NCBI GenBank assembly: GCA_913053665.1
Contig: CAJXGR010000049.1
Span: 1 to 13,537, forward strand
Length of the DNA stretch: 13,537 nucleotides
Reading direction: 5' to 3'
Source of the DNA: an uncultured Spirochaetia bacterium
GTDB taxonomy: Bacteria; Spirochaetota; UBA6919
Below the pieces are notes generated by a model, which saw only the letters and a list, made by a program, of their open reading frames with translations, was not told the DNA's origin and made no database searches. Each line of letters opens with the position of its first letter. Position 1 is the stretch's first letter. The position numbers were made by a program, and so were the translations under genes. This document shows, piece by piece, positions 6,924 to 13,464 of this stretch.

Positions 6924-7069
6924 TAAGTTTACTCCATAATATTTTAGCGCAATGTACCCGTTGGATATACAAAGTGTTTCATGAAATATAATACCATCTT
7001 CCGGGAAACGAAAACAATTTACGCAATAAATTGCCCACAAGCCATTCATTTTGAGAGTCCATTATGGAA

Positions 7070-7702
7070 TTATCTTTGGGACAAATAGTTAAAATAGAGC
7101 TCGCGATCAGCAACGGTGATAAGATACTCATCAGGAGGTAAATCCTGGAATTGAATGCGATTAGCCCTGGGCTGAAGGGAAGCAATCATACGACGTCCCT
7201 CACGATTCATTCTATACAAGCTCACATGATCCTTAACATCAGATGGAGACTGGAACTCAATGTCCAGAATTATGTGAGTATCGGGTAGAACAGTAATCGA
7301 CAGTTGGATTCCTTTTTGCCTGAAGATCAGTTGCTCAGCGTCATGCTGGCTATCCCGATAGGCGAGAGTGGCCTGCTGAGGGGGGGTGGGTGAAAAGGTA
7401 TTCTCCAAAACCTTTAGGGATCTATTCACTAAAGAAATGGCGATGATCCCAAGATTCCCTTGATGATTGGCTTTAGCAATTTGATAAGCATTTAACGCCT
7501 TGTCTAGTAAAGCTTCGGGGACTTCCTGGAGTTTAGATCCTTCCATGAGAGCCTTACTTTTCTTGACCTGTGTCAAGAAGTTTAGCTGATTGGATGATCT
7601 CATAAGCTTTTTCTCAAAAGCTTTTTTTTCATCGTAATCTAAAGTCCCATCCAGATAGGCTAAAAATAATCTTTGTTCTTTCTCAATGTTTTTTTTCACC
7701 AT
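7070..7702 (-). CDS. Anti-sigma-like soluble protein
   Basis: The ATG at 7702 is chosen because AAGG lies 5 nt upstream; a TTG at 7714 would add four residues. The gene overlaps the end of the sigma factor gene by 20 nt, the usual layout for a sigma/anti-sigma pair. Residues about 8-70 look like the helical anti-sigma N-terminus (LFLAYLDGTLDYDEKKAFEKKL, then VPEALLDKAL). The HxxxCxxC zinc motif is absent, and there is no cysteine in the whole protein. Residues about 84-91 are mildly hydrophobic but too short for a membrane span. The C-terminal part (about 130-205) is beta-rich (ILDIEFQSP, VSLYRMN, IQFQDLPPDEYLITV), like a small sensor or carboxypeptidase-regulatory-like domain. The protein should therefore be cytoplasmic, and any signal it senses would be internal. 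The role is inferred from position and the N-terminal pattern. Confidence 0.65.
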   Translation of the reverse strand: MVKKNIEKEQRLFLAYLDGTLDYDEKKAFEKKLMRSSNQLNFLTQVKKSKALMEGSKLQEVPEALLDKALNAYQIAKANHQGNLGIIAISLVNRSLKVLENTFSPTPPQQATLAYRDSQHDAEQLIFRQKGIQLSITVLPDTHIILDIEFQSPSDVKDHVSLYRMNREGRRMIASLQPRANRIQFQDLPPDEYLITVADRELYFNYLSQR

Positions 7703-8717
7703 ATTTACCTTCAAGTTTATCTTTTAATAGAATTTTACCCCGATGGACAAGATTATGGACGGCATTCACAGCGATCCCAAGAAAATCGCTGATCCTCACG
7801 TTTTTGACGGACACATAAAATCGTCGGATACTTATGATATGCTTTTCCTGCCGGATTTCATACAGTCGGATTTTTTTAAGGTACTCCTCACGTTTTTCCT
7901 TGTATTGATCGTTGTCTCCCAAATGCTTTAGCTTTTCCTTATAATAAACGGTCTGACTGTACGCTGAATTGAGCTTATCCATGAGTTCATTTTCTTTCTC
8001 ATGCTGTTCAAAGACATGGTGTAATATTTTGTCATAACCCTCGACAAGGTCTGATAAGCTCCTATTAAAGAGTAAACTGATTTCTTTCAGGTCTTCTCCT
8101 TCAAAAAAGTCAAAATAATGGAGTTTTGTGACCACCCGAACCTTTTTTGGAAGAGAGTTTAATATATCCAGAATCTCCTGATCCCTGATCTCTTGATCAA
8201 ATGGGGACTTAAACATCTGAGCTGTTTGATTCTCTCCCCCTGAAACGAAATCCTCTAAATAGACGATGGATTTGATGGACTCCCTTTCACTTTTCTTGAC
8301 CCAGTTGAGATACTGTCTGAGTAGGACAACAGAGAGCCAGGTTGTGAAATGACAATCCCTCACATCGTATTTGAGGAGGGTTTGAGGTAATTTCTCAAAA
8401 AAATAGAGATAAAAATCCCCGCAAACGTCTTCCATCTGTTGATGGACAATCCTGGGATAATTATAAATATACTCAGACAGGGCAAGAATAATCTCTTCCA
8501 GACGGTCTCCGCTTTGTTGATACTCAATGATTAGTTCCTTGATTTGAGCGTCATTTATATTAGCCAATGATAATATCCCGGCGAAATGGCCATAGATTAT
8601 TCGGATACTGCGATCCATAAAAAAGTAACGATTATCCTTCAGGAAGTCAATAAATGAGGGAACCATTGAACGACTATAGAAAACGTGGACTCTAGAGAGA
8701 TCAAAGGGAGATATCAT
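7683..8717 (-). CDS. Atypical sigma-70-like factor with split region 4
   Basis: This 344-residue protein likely directs RNA polymerase to its own promoters. Residues about 80-142 match sigma region 2: YPRIVHQQMEDVCGDFYLYFFEKL, then KYDVRDCHFTTWLSVVLLRQYLNWVKK. Residues about 181-225 begin region 4 (ILDILNSLPKKVRVVTKLHYFDFFEGEDLKEIS). A charged Lys/Glu/Tyr-rich coiled-coil-like stretch (about 228-300) follows. Residues 303-335 then form what looks like the DNA-recognition helix-turn-helix (VRISDFLGIAVNAVHNLVHRGKILLKDKL). ECF factors are usually under 200 residues, so the about 80-residue N-terminal extension and this insertion are unusual. The ATG at 8717 follows GGAG and overlaps the Fis-type gene by 17 nt. 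The promoters it reads are unknown. Confidence 0.8.
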   Translation of the reverse strand: MISPFDLSRVHVFYSRSMVPSFIDFLKDNRYFFMDRSIRIIYGHFAGILSLANINDAQIKELIIEYQQSGDRLEEIILALSEYIYNYPRIVHQQMEDVCGDFYLYFFEKLPQTLLKYDVRDCHFTTWLSVVLLRQYLNWVKKSERESIKSIVYLEDFVSGGENQTAQMFKSPFDQEIRDQEILDILNSLPKKVRVVTKLHYFDFFEGEDLKEISLLFNRSLSDLVEGYDKILHHVFEQHEKENELMDKLNSAYSQTVYYKEKLKHLGDNDQYKEKREEYLKKIRLYEIRQEKHIISIRRFYVSVKNVRISDFLGIAVNAVHNLVHRGKILLKDKLEGKYGEKKH

Positions 8718-8928
8718 ACTGCTCCATTCTGCGATAAAGAGCCCCTTTAGAGATCTTCAGGATTTGGGCGCAAACTGTTCGATTGCCCTGACAAGCTTTT
8801 AAGGTCCTGATGATCGTCTCCTTTTCTGTGAGCCATAAGGGTTTAAGAACTTCATCGTCACCCTGGTCAATAGAATCGGAGTTCTTTTTATTATAGTTAT
8901 GACTGCCATATTTCTCTTGTCTTAACAT
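8701..8928 (-). CDS. Stand-alone Fis-type helix-turn-helix protein
   Basis: The ATG at 8928 follows GGAGA. Of 75 residues, 1-30 are polar and probably disordered. Residues about 33-73 match the Fis/NtrC C-terminal DNA-binding domain: WLTEKETIIRTLKACQGNRT, then the CAQILKISKGALYRRMEQYDI recognition region. The usual AAKxLGISRxTLYRKL pattern is easily seen. In sigma-54 activators this domain sits behind an AAA+ domain; here it is alone. It is the first gene of the packed minus-strand group and overlaps the sigma factor gene, so it may control transcription of the group or act with the sigma factor at shared promoters. The divergent region upstream (8929-9429) contains candidate sites. Confidence 0.8.
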   Translation of the reverse strand: MLRQEKYGSHNYNKKNSDSIDQGDDEVLKPLWLTEKETIIRTLKACQGNRTVCAQILKISKGALYRRMEQYDISL

Positions 8929-9102
8929 GGTTTCTCCAGGTTTTACCTACTTATTACTAAACAATTTCTTTTCACGAATACTTATATTTCCCATGATCCA
9001 AAGGACTAAAATCATAAGATCTTGTCGCGGTATCTACTTGGCCCTCTTATAGGTAAATCATTATTACTCATCTTTTAACGATTAAGACTTGCTTAACTTT
9101 AC

Positions 9103-9132
9103 AGGCTTGTTATATTATTATATTACAAGCCT
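9103..9132. repeat. Inverted repeat AGGCTTGT / ACAAGCCT with AT-rich centre
   Basis: The 8-bp arms are perfect and separated by 14 nt of pure A/T. They lie 175 bp upstream of the Fis-type start and 298 bp upstream of folE2. The spacing would suit a dimeric DNA-binding protein, possibly a regulator of the divergent promoters. This function is inferred from the layout alone. Confidence 0.4.
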
Positions 9133-9209
9133 TGATTCCTGGAGAGTGGAATCTAGTCAATGTCACTCCGGGATCATCTACGGTATGAATCTTAGGAAGA
9201 CAAACCATC

Positions 9210-9239
9210 TTGACAAGCTTATATACTAAAAAGTTTATA
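9210..9239 (+). promoter_or_regulatory. Possible sigma-70 promoter for folE2
   Basis: A consensus TTGACA hexamer at 9210-9215 is followed after 17 nt by GTTTAT and after 20 nt by TATAAA, both only moderate -10 matches. If it is used, the transcript would have a leader of about 190 nt carrying the palindrome and the attenuator-like elements. Confidence 0.3.
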
Positions 9240-9248
9240 AATTGCCAG

Positions 9249-9284
9249 CCCTGTAGAAACGCGATTAATCGCGTTTCTACAGGG
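9249..9284. repeat. Perfect 36-bp palindrome
   Basis: The half-site CCCTGTAGAAACGCGATT is followed directly by its exact reverse complement. There is no loop and no T-run. Palindromes with a GTAGAAACGCG-type arm recur in several bacterial groups as dispersed intergenic repeats. In RNA it would form a very strong hairpin in the folE2 leader. Confidence 0.85.
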
Positions 9285-9335
9285 TACAGGTTTTATGACC
9301 TGACAATTTAAAATCAGTTTGGTATAAGGAGTAAA

Positions 9336-9347
9336 ATGACTTTATGA
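9336..9347 (+). CDS. Possible three-codon leader ORF (Met-Thr-Leu-stop)
   Basis: AAGGAG at 9326-9331 stands 4 nt before ATG ACT TTA TGA. Ribosomes engaged here would sit just before the terminator-like hairpin at 9356-9376, a layout seen in attenuators. The ORF could equally be chance, since short ORFs are common in AT-rich leaders. Confidence 0.2.
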   Translation: MTL

Positions 9348-9355
9348 ATTGATTG

Positions 9356-9376
9356 CCCTGGACCACCGGGGTTTTT
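9356..9376 (+). terminator. Terminator-like hairpin in the folE2 leader
   Basis: CCCTGG and CCGGGG form a 6-bp stem with one G-T wobble and an ACCA loop, followed directly by five T residues. It lies 53 nt before the folE2 start. CCCTG of the stem could instead pair with CAGGG at 9280-9284, which would give an antiterminated form. It may be an attenuator or the end of a short upstream RNA. Confidence 0.4.
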
Positions 9377-9429
9377 AATAGATAGACAGGATCTTTACTC
9401 TTTTCCACCTACGAAATGAGGAGCATTGA

Positions 9430-10209
9430 ATGACAGATGTACAAGGTCAAGTAGATATAAGAAATATAGCGATCAATAAAGTGGGGATCAAACAGATTAA
9501 ATACCCCATATCGCTTTTAGATAAACAAAACAAAGAACAGCATACAGTAGCAGATATAAGCATGTCTGTATCCCTTCCAAAGGAGTTTAAGGGGACTCAC
9601 ATGAGTCGCTTTATAGAGGTGATCAACAAATACCAGCGGGAAATCGAACTCACAAACCTTCAGGAGATCCTTTCATTTATGAAGGACCGTTTGAATGCCG
9701 AGGACGCCCATCTGGAACTCTCCTTTCCCTATTTTATAGAGAAGACTGCCCCTGTCAGTGGGGCAAAGGGCCTCATGGACTATAACTGCCATGTTCAGGG
9801 GAAGATCAATGGGGAGAACGAGATGGATATAGTCTTGGGGGTGACAGTCCCAATCACTACCCTTTGCCCCTGTTCAAAGGAAATCAGCAACTTTGGTGCC
9901 CACAATCAACGGAGTGAAGTGACCCTTAGGGTTCGTATGAATGACTTTCTTTGGCTGGAAGACTTAATCTCAGTAGTGGAGAAGTCTGGGTCCTGCGAGA
10001 TCTATTCTATTCTAAAACGGGAAGATGAAAAGTATGTAACAGAAAAGGCCTACGAAAATCCTGTATTTGTGGAAGACGTGGTCAGAGAAATCACAGCCAG
10101 ATTGTCTAAGGATCCAAGAATACTGTGGTTCACCGTGGAAAGCGAGAACTTTGAAAGCATACATAACCATAATGCTTATGCCTTTATCGAGAGAGACTTT
10201 AGGGATTAA
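9430..10209 (+). CDS. folE2: GTP cyclohydrolase IB (FolE2)
   Basis: The enzyme converts GTP to 7,8-dihydroneopterin triphosphate, the first step towards folate and, in many bacteria, queuosine. It acts in the cytoplasm. The ATG at 9430 follows GAGGAG. The 259 residues are typical of the family. They show GTHMSRF (55-61), SFPYFIEKTAPVSGAKGLMDY (98-118), the metal-binding CPCSKEISNFGAHNQRS (146-162, with Cys146 and Cys148), and the C-terminal ENFESIHNHNAYA (239-251). FolE2 is the alternative to zinc-dependent FolE and tolerates other metals; in some bacteria it is induced by zinc shortage. I see no clear Zur box, but the leader has attenuator-like structures. The next gene starts 87 nt downstream on the same strand and could share the transcript. 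No other folate gene is in the window. Confidence 0.97.
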   Translation: MTDVQGQVDIRNIAINKVGIKQIKYPISLLDKQNKEQHTVADISMSVSLPKEFKGTHMSRFIEVINKYQREIELTNLQEILSFMKDRLNAEDAHLELSFPYFIEKTAPVSGAKGLMDYNCHVQGKINGENEMDIVLGVTVPITTLCPCSKEISNFGAHNQRSEVTLRVRMNDFLWLEDLISVVEKSGSCEIYSILKREDEKYVTEKAYENPVFVEDVVREITARLSKDPRILWFTVESENFESIHNHNAYAFIERDFRD

Positions 10210-10296
10210 GCCCAACGGATTCCAGATTGTTCTATCAGCCTGCTAAAGAACATTCAGGGGATCTGTTGGAAAACATTTTGTTTTAGGGGAGTTTTT

Positions 10297-11319
10297 ATGA
10301 CCGATCCATTAGAAGACCAAAAGCCCAAAATTCTCATTGTGGATGACATGATCCAGAATATTGAATTATTGCGGGCTTTTCTTCAGCCCATGAACTACAC
10401 CATTGAATCGGCTCTTGATGGGGAGGATGCTCTCAAAAAGGTGGGTCAATTTGAACCGGATTTAGTCCTGTTAGACGTGATGATCCCGAAAATTGATGGC
10501 CATGAAGTGTGTAGTCGTCTCAAGTCCAATGAAGAGACTCGTCATATTATGATTATTATGATCTCATCCCTCTCCGACCTTGAGAATGAAGTGATGGGTA
10601 TTGAAGCGGGAGCGGATGATTATCTCAGTAAACCCTTTAACCAACTCCTTTTACGGACACGAATAAAATCTCTTTTAAAGACCAAATATTATAATGATCA
10701 GTTGGAGAAAGCAGAAACGGTCATATCCAGTTTAGCTCTAGGAGTGGAAGCCAAAGACCCTTATACAGAAGGCCATTGCAGCAGGCTGTCACGATACTCT
10801 ACTGCTCTGGGCAACCGTTTAGGACTTGGTATGTCCCTTTTGAAGGCCCTAAATAGCGGAGGCGTCCTCCATGACGTTGGAAAAGTGGGTATTCCCGATG
10901 CTATTCTCCTCAAGCCTGGTCCGCTCACTGATGAGGAGCGAAAAATTATGTCCAAACACCCTGTCATCGGTGAAAATATCTGTAAACCCCTCCATTCTCT
11001 TAAATTAGTCATTCCTATTATAAGGCATCATCACGAAAAACTGGATGGAAGCGGCTATCCTGACGGTCTTATGGGAGAGGATATACCCATCGCCGCCCGT
11101 GTCCTGCAAATCGTGGACATTTATGACTCCCTTATGACGAAAAGACCTTATAAGCCGCCCTTCTCACAGGATAAAGTCTTTAATATTATGGATGAAGAAG
11201 TGAAAAAGGGCTGGTGGGATCCCAGGATTTACTCTGAATTTAAAACGATGATTCAAGGGAAAAACTGGCATAAAGATCTACCCGCCAAATCTCTAAATCT
11301 CAATAGCCCCTTCATATAA
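10297..11319 (+). CDS. Response regulator with REC and HD-GYP domains (c-di-GMP phosphodiesterase)
   Basis: The ATG at 10297 follows GGGGAG. Residues about 11-125 form a receiver domain with acidic Asp16-Asp17, phospho-acceptor Asp60 in LVLLDVMIP, the switch region Ser90-Ser91, and Lys112 in SKPF. Residues about 135-320 form an HD-GYP domain: EGHCSRLSRYS (158-168), the catalytic GVLHDVGKVGIPDAIL with His192-Asp193, KHPVIGE (220-226), and HHHEKLDGSGYPDG with Gly253-Tyr254-Pro255. All usual metal ligands and the GYP motif are present, so it probably hydrolyses cyclic di-GMP when phosphorylated. The total of 340 residues is normal for this RpfG-like layout. No partner histidine kinase is in the window. 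The protein is cytoplasmic. It lies 87 nt after folE2 and may be co-transcribed, though no functional link is evident. Confidence 0.95.
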   Translation: MTDPLEDQKPKILIVDDMIQNIELLRAFLQPMNYTIESALDGEDALKKVGQFEPDLVLLDVMIPKIDGHEVCSRLKSNEETRHIMIIMISSLSDLENEVMGIEAGADDYLSKPFNQLLLRTRIKSLLKTKYYNDQLEKAETVISSLALGVEAKDPYTEGHCSRLSRYSTALGNRLGLGMSLLKALNSGGVLHDVGKVGIPDAILLKPGPLTDEERKIMSKHPVIGENICKPLHSLKLVIPIIRHHHEKLDGSGYPDGLMGEDIPIAARVLQIVDIYDSLMTKRPYKPPFSQDKVFNIMDEEVKKGWWDPRIYSEFKTMIQGKNWHKDLPAKSLNLNSPFI

Positions 11320-11620
11320 CCTAATGATTGGACTCACTTATATTTATGAGGATCGTCTCCCTTTGGGCGTAGCAATACGGGATTTTATAATAATAAAACT
11401 CTTAGCCTAAGAATCTTCCAGGACATTTGACTAAAAAATGAGAAATCATTCAATGCCAATGGAATTCATTCCGAATAAAAGAATGGATTGAGCCTAGTGA
11501 TACGGTCTATTATAATCCATGAAAATTGCTGGGAAAGTCTTCTCCACTTACATTATAAATATCGATTGTTTCTTACTTCAGAGTGTTTAATAAAGAATAA
11601 AAGTATTTTAGGATTGGATA
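11320..11620. other. 301-bp intergenic region before the htrA-type gene
   Basis: It contains the promoter at 11488-11516 and a small imperfect palindrome, GGAAT-TC-ATTCC (11461-11472), about 15 bp before the -35 box that could be an operator. No terminator with a clear hairpin and T-tract is visible after the HD-GYP gene. No RNA gene or convincing ORF is seen. Confidence 0.5.
11488..11516 (+). promoter_or_regulatory. Sigma-70-type promoter for the htrA-type gene
   Basis: TTGAGC (11488-11493) and a perfect TATAAT (11511-11516) are separated by exactly 17 nt. Transcription would begin near 11523, giving a leader of about 98 nt. The boxes fit the housekeeping sigma factor and not a sigma-E-type promoter, although htrA genes are often stress-induced. 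Confidence 0.65.
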
Positions 11621-13153
11621 ATGAATTATATGAAGAGATTTGCTTGGTTCTGTCTTGTTGCTGTCCTTTTTATTGTGTCTTGCAATCAAGAACCCAGTAA
11701 AAAGGAAAAAGAAGAAATTGCGGGTCATGTTTTAGAGAGCAAAGAACGGATCATCATAAATGATCAAAAGTCTCTTAAGGCCGCCACCCAATTCCAAAAG
11801 GCCCTCAGGAACATCGCAAAAAAAGTCCTGCCTTCTGTCGTTGATATTCGGGCAGAAAAAAAGGCATTGCCTGTTCGATCCTTTCCCAAAAACAATTTCA
11901 TCCCTCACAGTAACGATTTCTTTGAAAAACAAAGGAAACAGTCTGAAAAGAAAAGGATTAGAGAGTCCATTGGATCAGGGTTTATCATTGGAAAAGAAGG
12001 GTATATTATAACCAATGATCATGTAATTGATGGAGCCACAAATATTACCGTTGTTCTTAAAAATAAGACTGAGTATAAGGGTCGTGTGATCGGTAAAGAT
12101 AAAATAACTGATTTGGCTGTGATTAAAATAGAGGCAGATAAAGATATACCAACCCTTTCATTTGGAGAGGCCTCCAGTATTCAGGTCGGCAGTTTCGCCA
12201 TAGCGGTAGGCAATCCCTTTGGGCTAAGCGGCAGTTTCACTTTTGGGGTGATCAGTGCCACAGGACGAACAGGAATCAATATCGATAGAAATGCCGCCTT
12301 CAAACACTTTATACAAACCGACGCGTCCATCAATCAGGGAAATAGTGGAGGCCCTCTCCTGAACATTAAAGGGGAGGTGATAGGCATCAACACAGCTATC
12401 TATTCAACAACAGGAAGAGGCTCTGTGGGCATTGGCTTTGCTGTCCCAGCGACCACTGCAAAGCATGTGATTCGTCAGTTAATTGATAAAGGTCGAGTGG
12501 ATCGTGGATACATCGGTGTTCAACCCAAAGATCTGGATCCGGCGATGGCTAAACATTTTAAGCTGGAAAGCAACAAAGGTGTGATTGTCCAAAGGGTCCT
12601 GGCGGATGGGCCGGCTCACAAAGCTGGTATTGAAACTGGAGATATCATCCTTTCCGTAAACGGCGAAGGAGTCAAAGATACCATTCATTTGATTGATCTG
12701 ATCTCTCACATTCAACCTGGGGAAAAGGCCAAATTAAAGATCCTCCGGAAAGGGAAATCCATGCAGCTGACCATCAACCTGGGGAAAAGGCCGGGGCAGA
12801 TTGTCCTGTCAGAGAAAGTTATGGAGGAAGAGAAAGAAAAAACCTCTGAAGATAGCTGGTTAGGTCTGTCTTTTGGCATGACTCAGGACTCCAGGACAGG
12901 TGTCCCAAAGCTAGTTGCTAAAAATGAGGTGGTGATCACTGGAATAGAAAAGAACTCACCAGCCTCTTTGGCTTCCAAACCCCTTCAAGTAGATGATATC
13001 CTTGAGAGTATCAATTCCTACCCTATTCAAGACATGGATAGCCTTGAGAAGGTGATTAAAAGAATTAAAGGTGAGAAATCCTTTATCTTTGCTTTCTTGA
13101 GAAGGGGACAGAGAATATTTACGGTTATCCAAGCCAGGAGTAAAAAAAGATGA
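11621..13153 (+). CDS. HtrA/DegP-family serine protease, lipoprotein with two PDZ domains
   Basis: The ATG at 11621 follows AGGA at 7-nt spacing; a second in-frame ATG lies at 11630. Residues 1-20 are a signal peptide ending LFIVSC, with lipidated Cys21. The protease domain (about 55-290) has the trypsin-like triad: His134 in TNDHVID, Asp164 in ITDLAVIKI, and Ser242 in QGNSGGPL. PDZ1 covers about 295-388 (GYIGVQPKDLDP, GPAHKAGIETGDIIL) and PDZ2 about 411-506 (WLGLSFGM, NSPASLASKPLQVDDIL). The length of 510 residues is usual for DegP/DegQ. It should degrade or refold misfolded envelope proteins. Lipid anchoring is less common than a free periplasmic form and may restrict it to the membrane surface. 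The stop overlaps the next gene's start. I leave the symbol blank because degP, degQ and htrA cannot be told apart here. Confidence 0.95.
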   Translation: MNYMKRFAWFCLVAVLFIVSCNQEPSKKEKEEIAGHVLESKERIIINDQKSLKAATQFQKALRNIAKKVLPSVVDIRAEKKALPVRSFPKNNFIPHSNDFFEKQRKQSEKKRIRESIGSGFIIGKEGYIITNDHVIDGATNITVVLKNKTEYKGRVIGKDKITDLAVIKIEADKDIPTLSFGEASSIQVGSFAIAVGNPFGLSGSFTFGVISATGRTGINIDRNAAFKHFIQTDASINQGNSGGPLLNIKGEVIGINTAIYSTTGRGSVGIGFAVPATTAKHVIRQLIDKGRVDRGYIGVQPKDLDPAMAKHFKLESNKGVIVQRVLADGPAHKAGIETGDIILSVNGEGVKDTIHLIDLISHIQPGEKAKLKILRKGKSMQLTINLGKRPGQIVLSEKVMEEEKEKTSEDSWLGLSFGMTQDSRTGVPKLVAKNEVVITGIEKNSPASLASKPLQVDDILESINSYPIQDMDSLEKVIKRIKGEKSFIFAFLRRGQRIFTVIQARSKKR

Positions 13154-13419
13154 AAAAAAGTAAAAAGAAATTCGAAGACTTCTTGTTTGATGATCCAGAG
13201 ACTCAATTTCTGGAGAAAGCATTATACGCGCTGGTTGATAAACTTAAAGAAGATCGGCTGGATAAGAAGTTTGATGTAAAAGATGAAGTGCAAAATACAA
13301 AAACCCTTGAGTCCTGCTTTTCTAAACTGAAGCTACATAGAAACTTCCTGATCCGGAATGATTTATACCAGATTGAGGGGATGGTGGACCCTGAGCAGGA
13401 AGCCATTATTCATAAATAG
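13150..13419 (+). CDS. Small unknown protein translationally coupled to the htrA-type gene
   Basis: The 89-residue protein is not recognised. Its ATG overlaps the protease TGA (ATGA), and AGGAG within the end of the protease gene is its ribosome binding site, so the two are co-translated. The first 10 residues are Lys-rich (MKKSKKKFED). Then come a mainly helical, acidic/basic stretch (QFLEKALYALVDKLKEDRLDKKF) and a second helix-rich part with one Cys in LESCFSKLKLHRNFLIRNDLY. There is no signal peptide or membrane segment, so it is probably cytoplasmic while its partner is exported. This makes a direct complex unlikely. A regulatory role is possible but nothing shows it. Confidence 0.75.
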   Translation: MKKSKKKFEDFLFDDPETQFLEKALYALVDKLKEDRLDKKFDVKDEVQNTKTLESCFSKLKLHRNFLIRNDLYQIEGMVDPEQEAIIHK

Positions 13420-13423
13420 CTAT

Positions 13424-13464
13424 ACTATCCGTAAGGGCTGGATGACCCAGCCCTTACGGATAGT
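13424..13464 (+). terminator. Strong perfect hairpin after the htrA-type operon
   Basis: The arms ACTATCCGTAAGGGCTGG and its exact complement form an 18-bp stem with a 5-nt loop (ATGAC), starting 5 nt after the stop codon. The position fits a terminator. There is no T-tract immediately after the stem, so it may instead protect the 3' end of the transcript or be a dispersed palindromic repeat. Confidence 0.6.

Larger units (their letters stand above)
8929..9429. other. 501-bp divergent intergenic region
   Basis: This region separates the minus-strand Fis/sigma group from the plus-strand folE2 group. It should contain both promoters. It holds an AT-rich inverted repeat (9103-9132), a TTGACA hexamer (9210-9215), a 36-bp perfect palindrome (9249-9284), a three-codon ORF with a good ribosome binding site (9336-9347), and a terminator-like hairpin (9356-9376). 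No protein-coding gene of normal size and no recognisable riboswitch is seen. I could not settle a promoter for the Fis/sigma group. Confidence 0.6.

Noticed and set aside
6924..7049. 42-residue upstream extension of the two-repeat protein
   Set aside because: There is no ribosome binding site at the upstream start and the sequence is unlike the rest; GGAG precedes the ATG at 6923.
9200..9429. Known folate or preQ1 riboswitch upstream of folE2
   Set aside because: I could not match the leader to the THF or preQ1 motifs I know; only a generic hairpin with a T-tract is seen.
11488..11700. 70-codon ORF overlapping the htrA-type start
   Set aside because: It begins in the -35 box of the promoter and runs out of frame into the protease signal peptide region.
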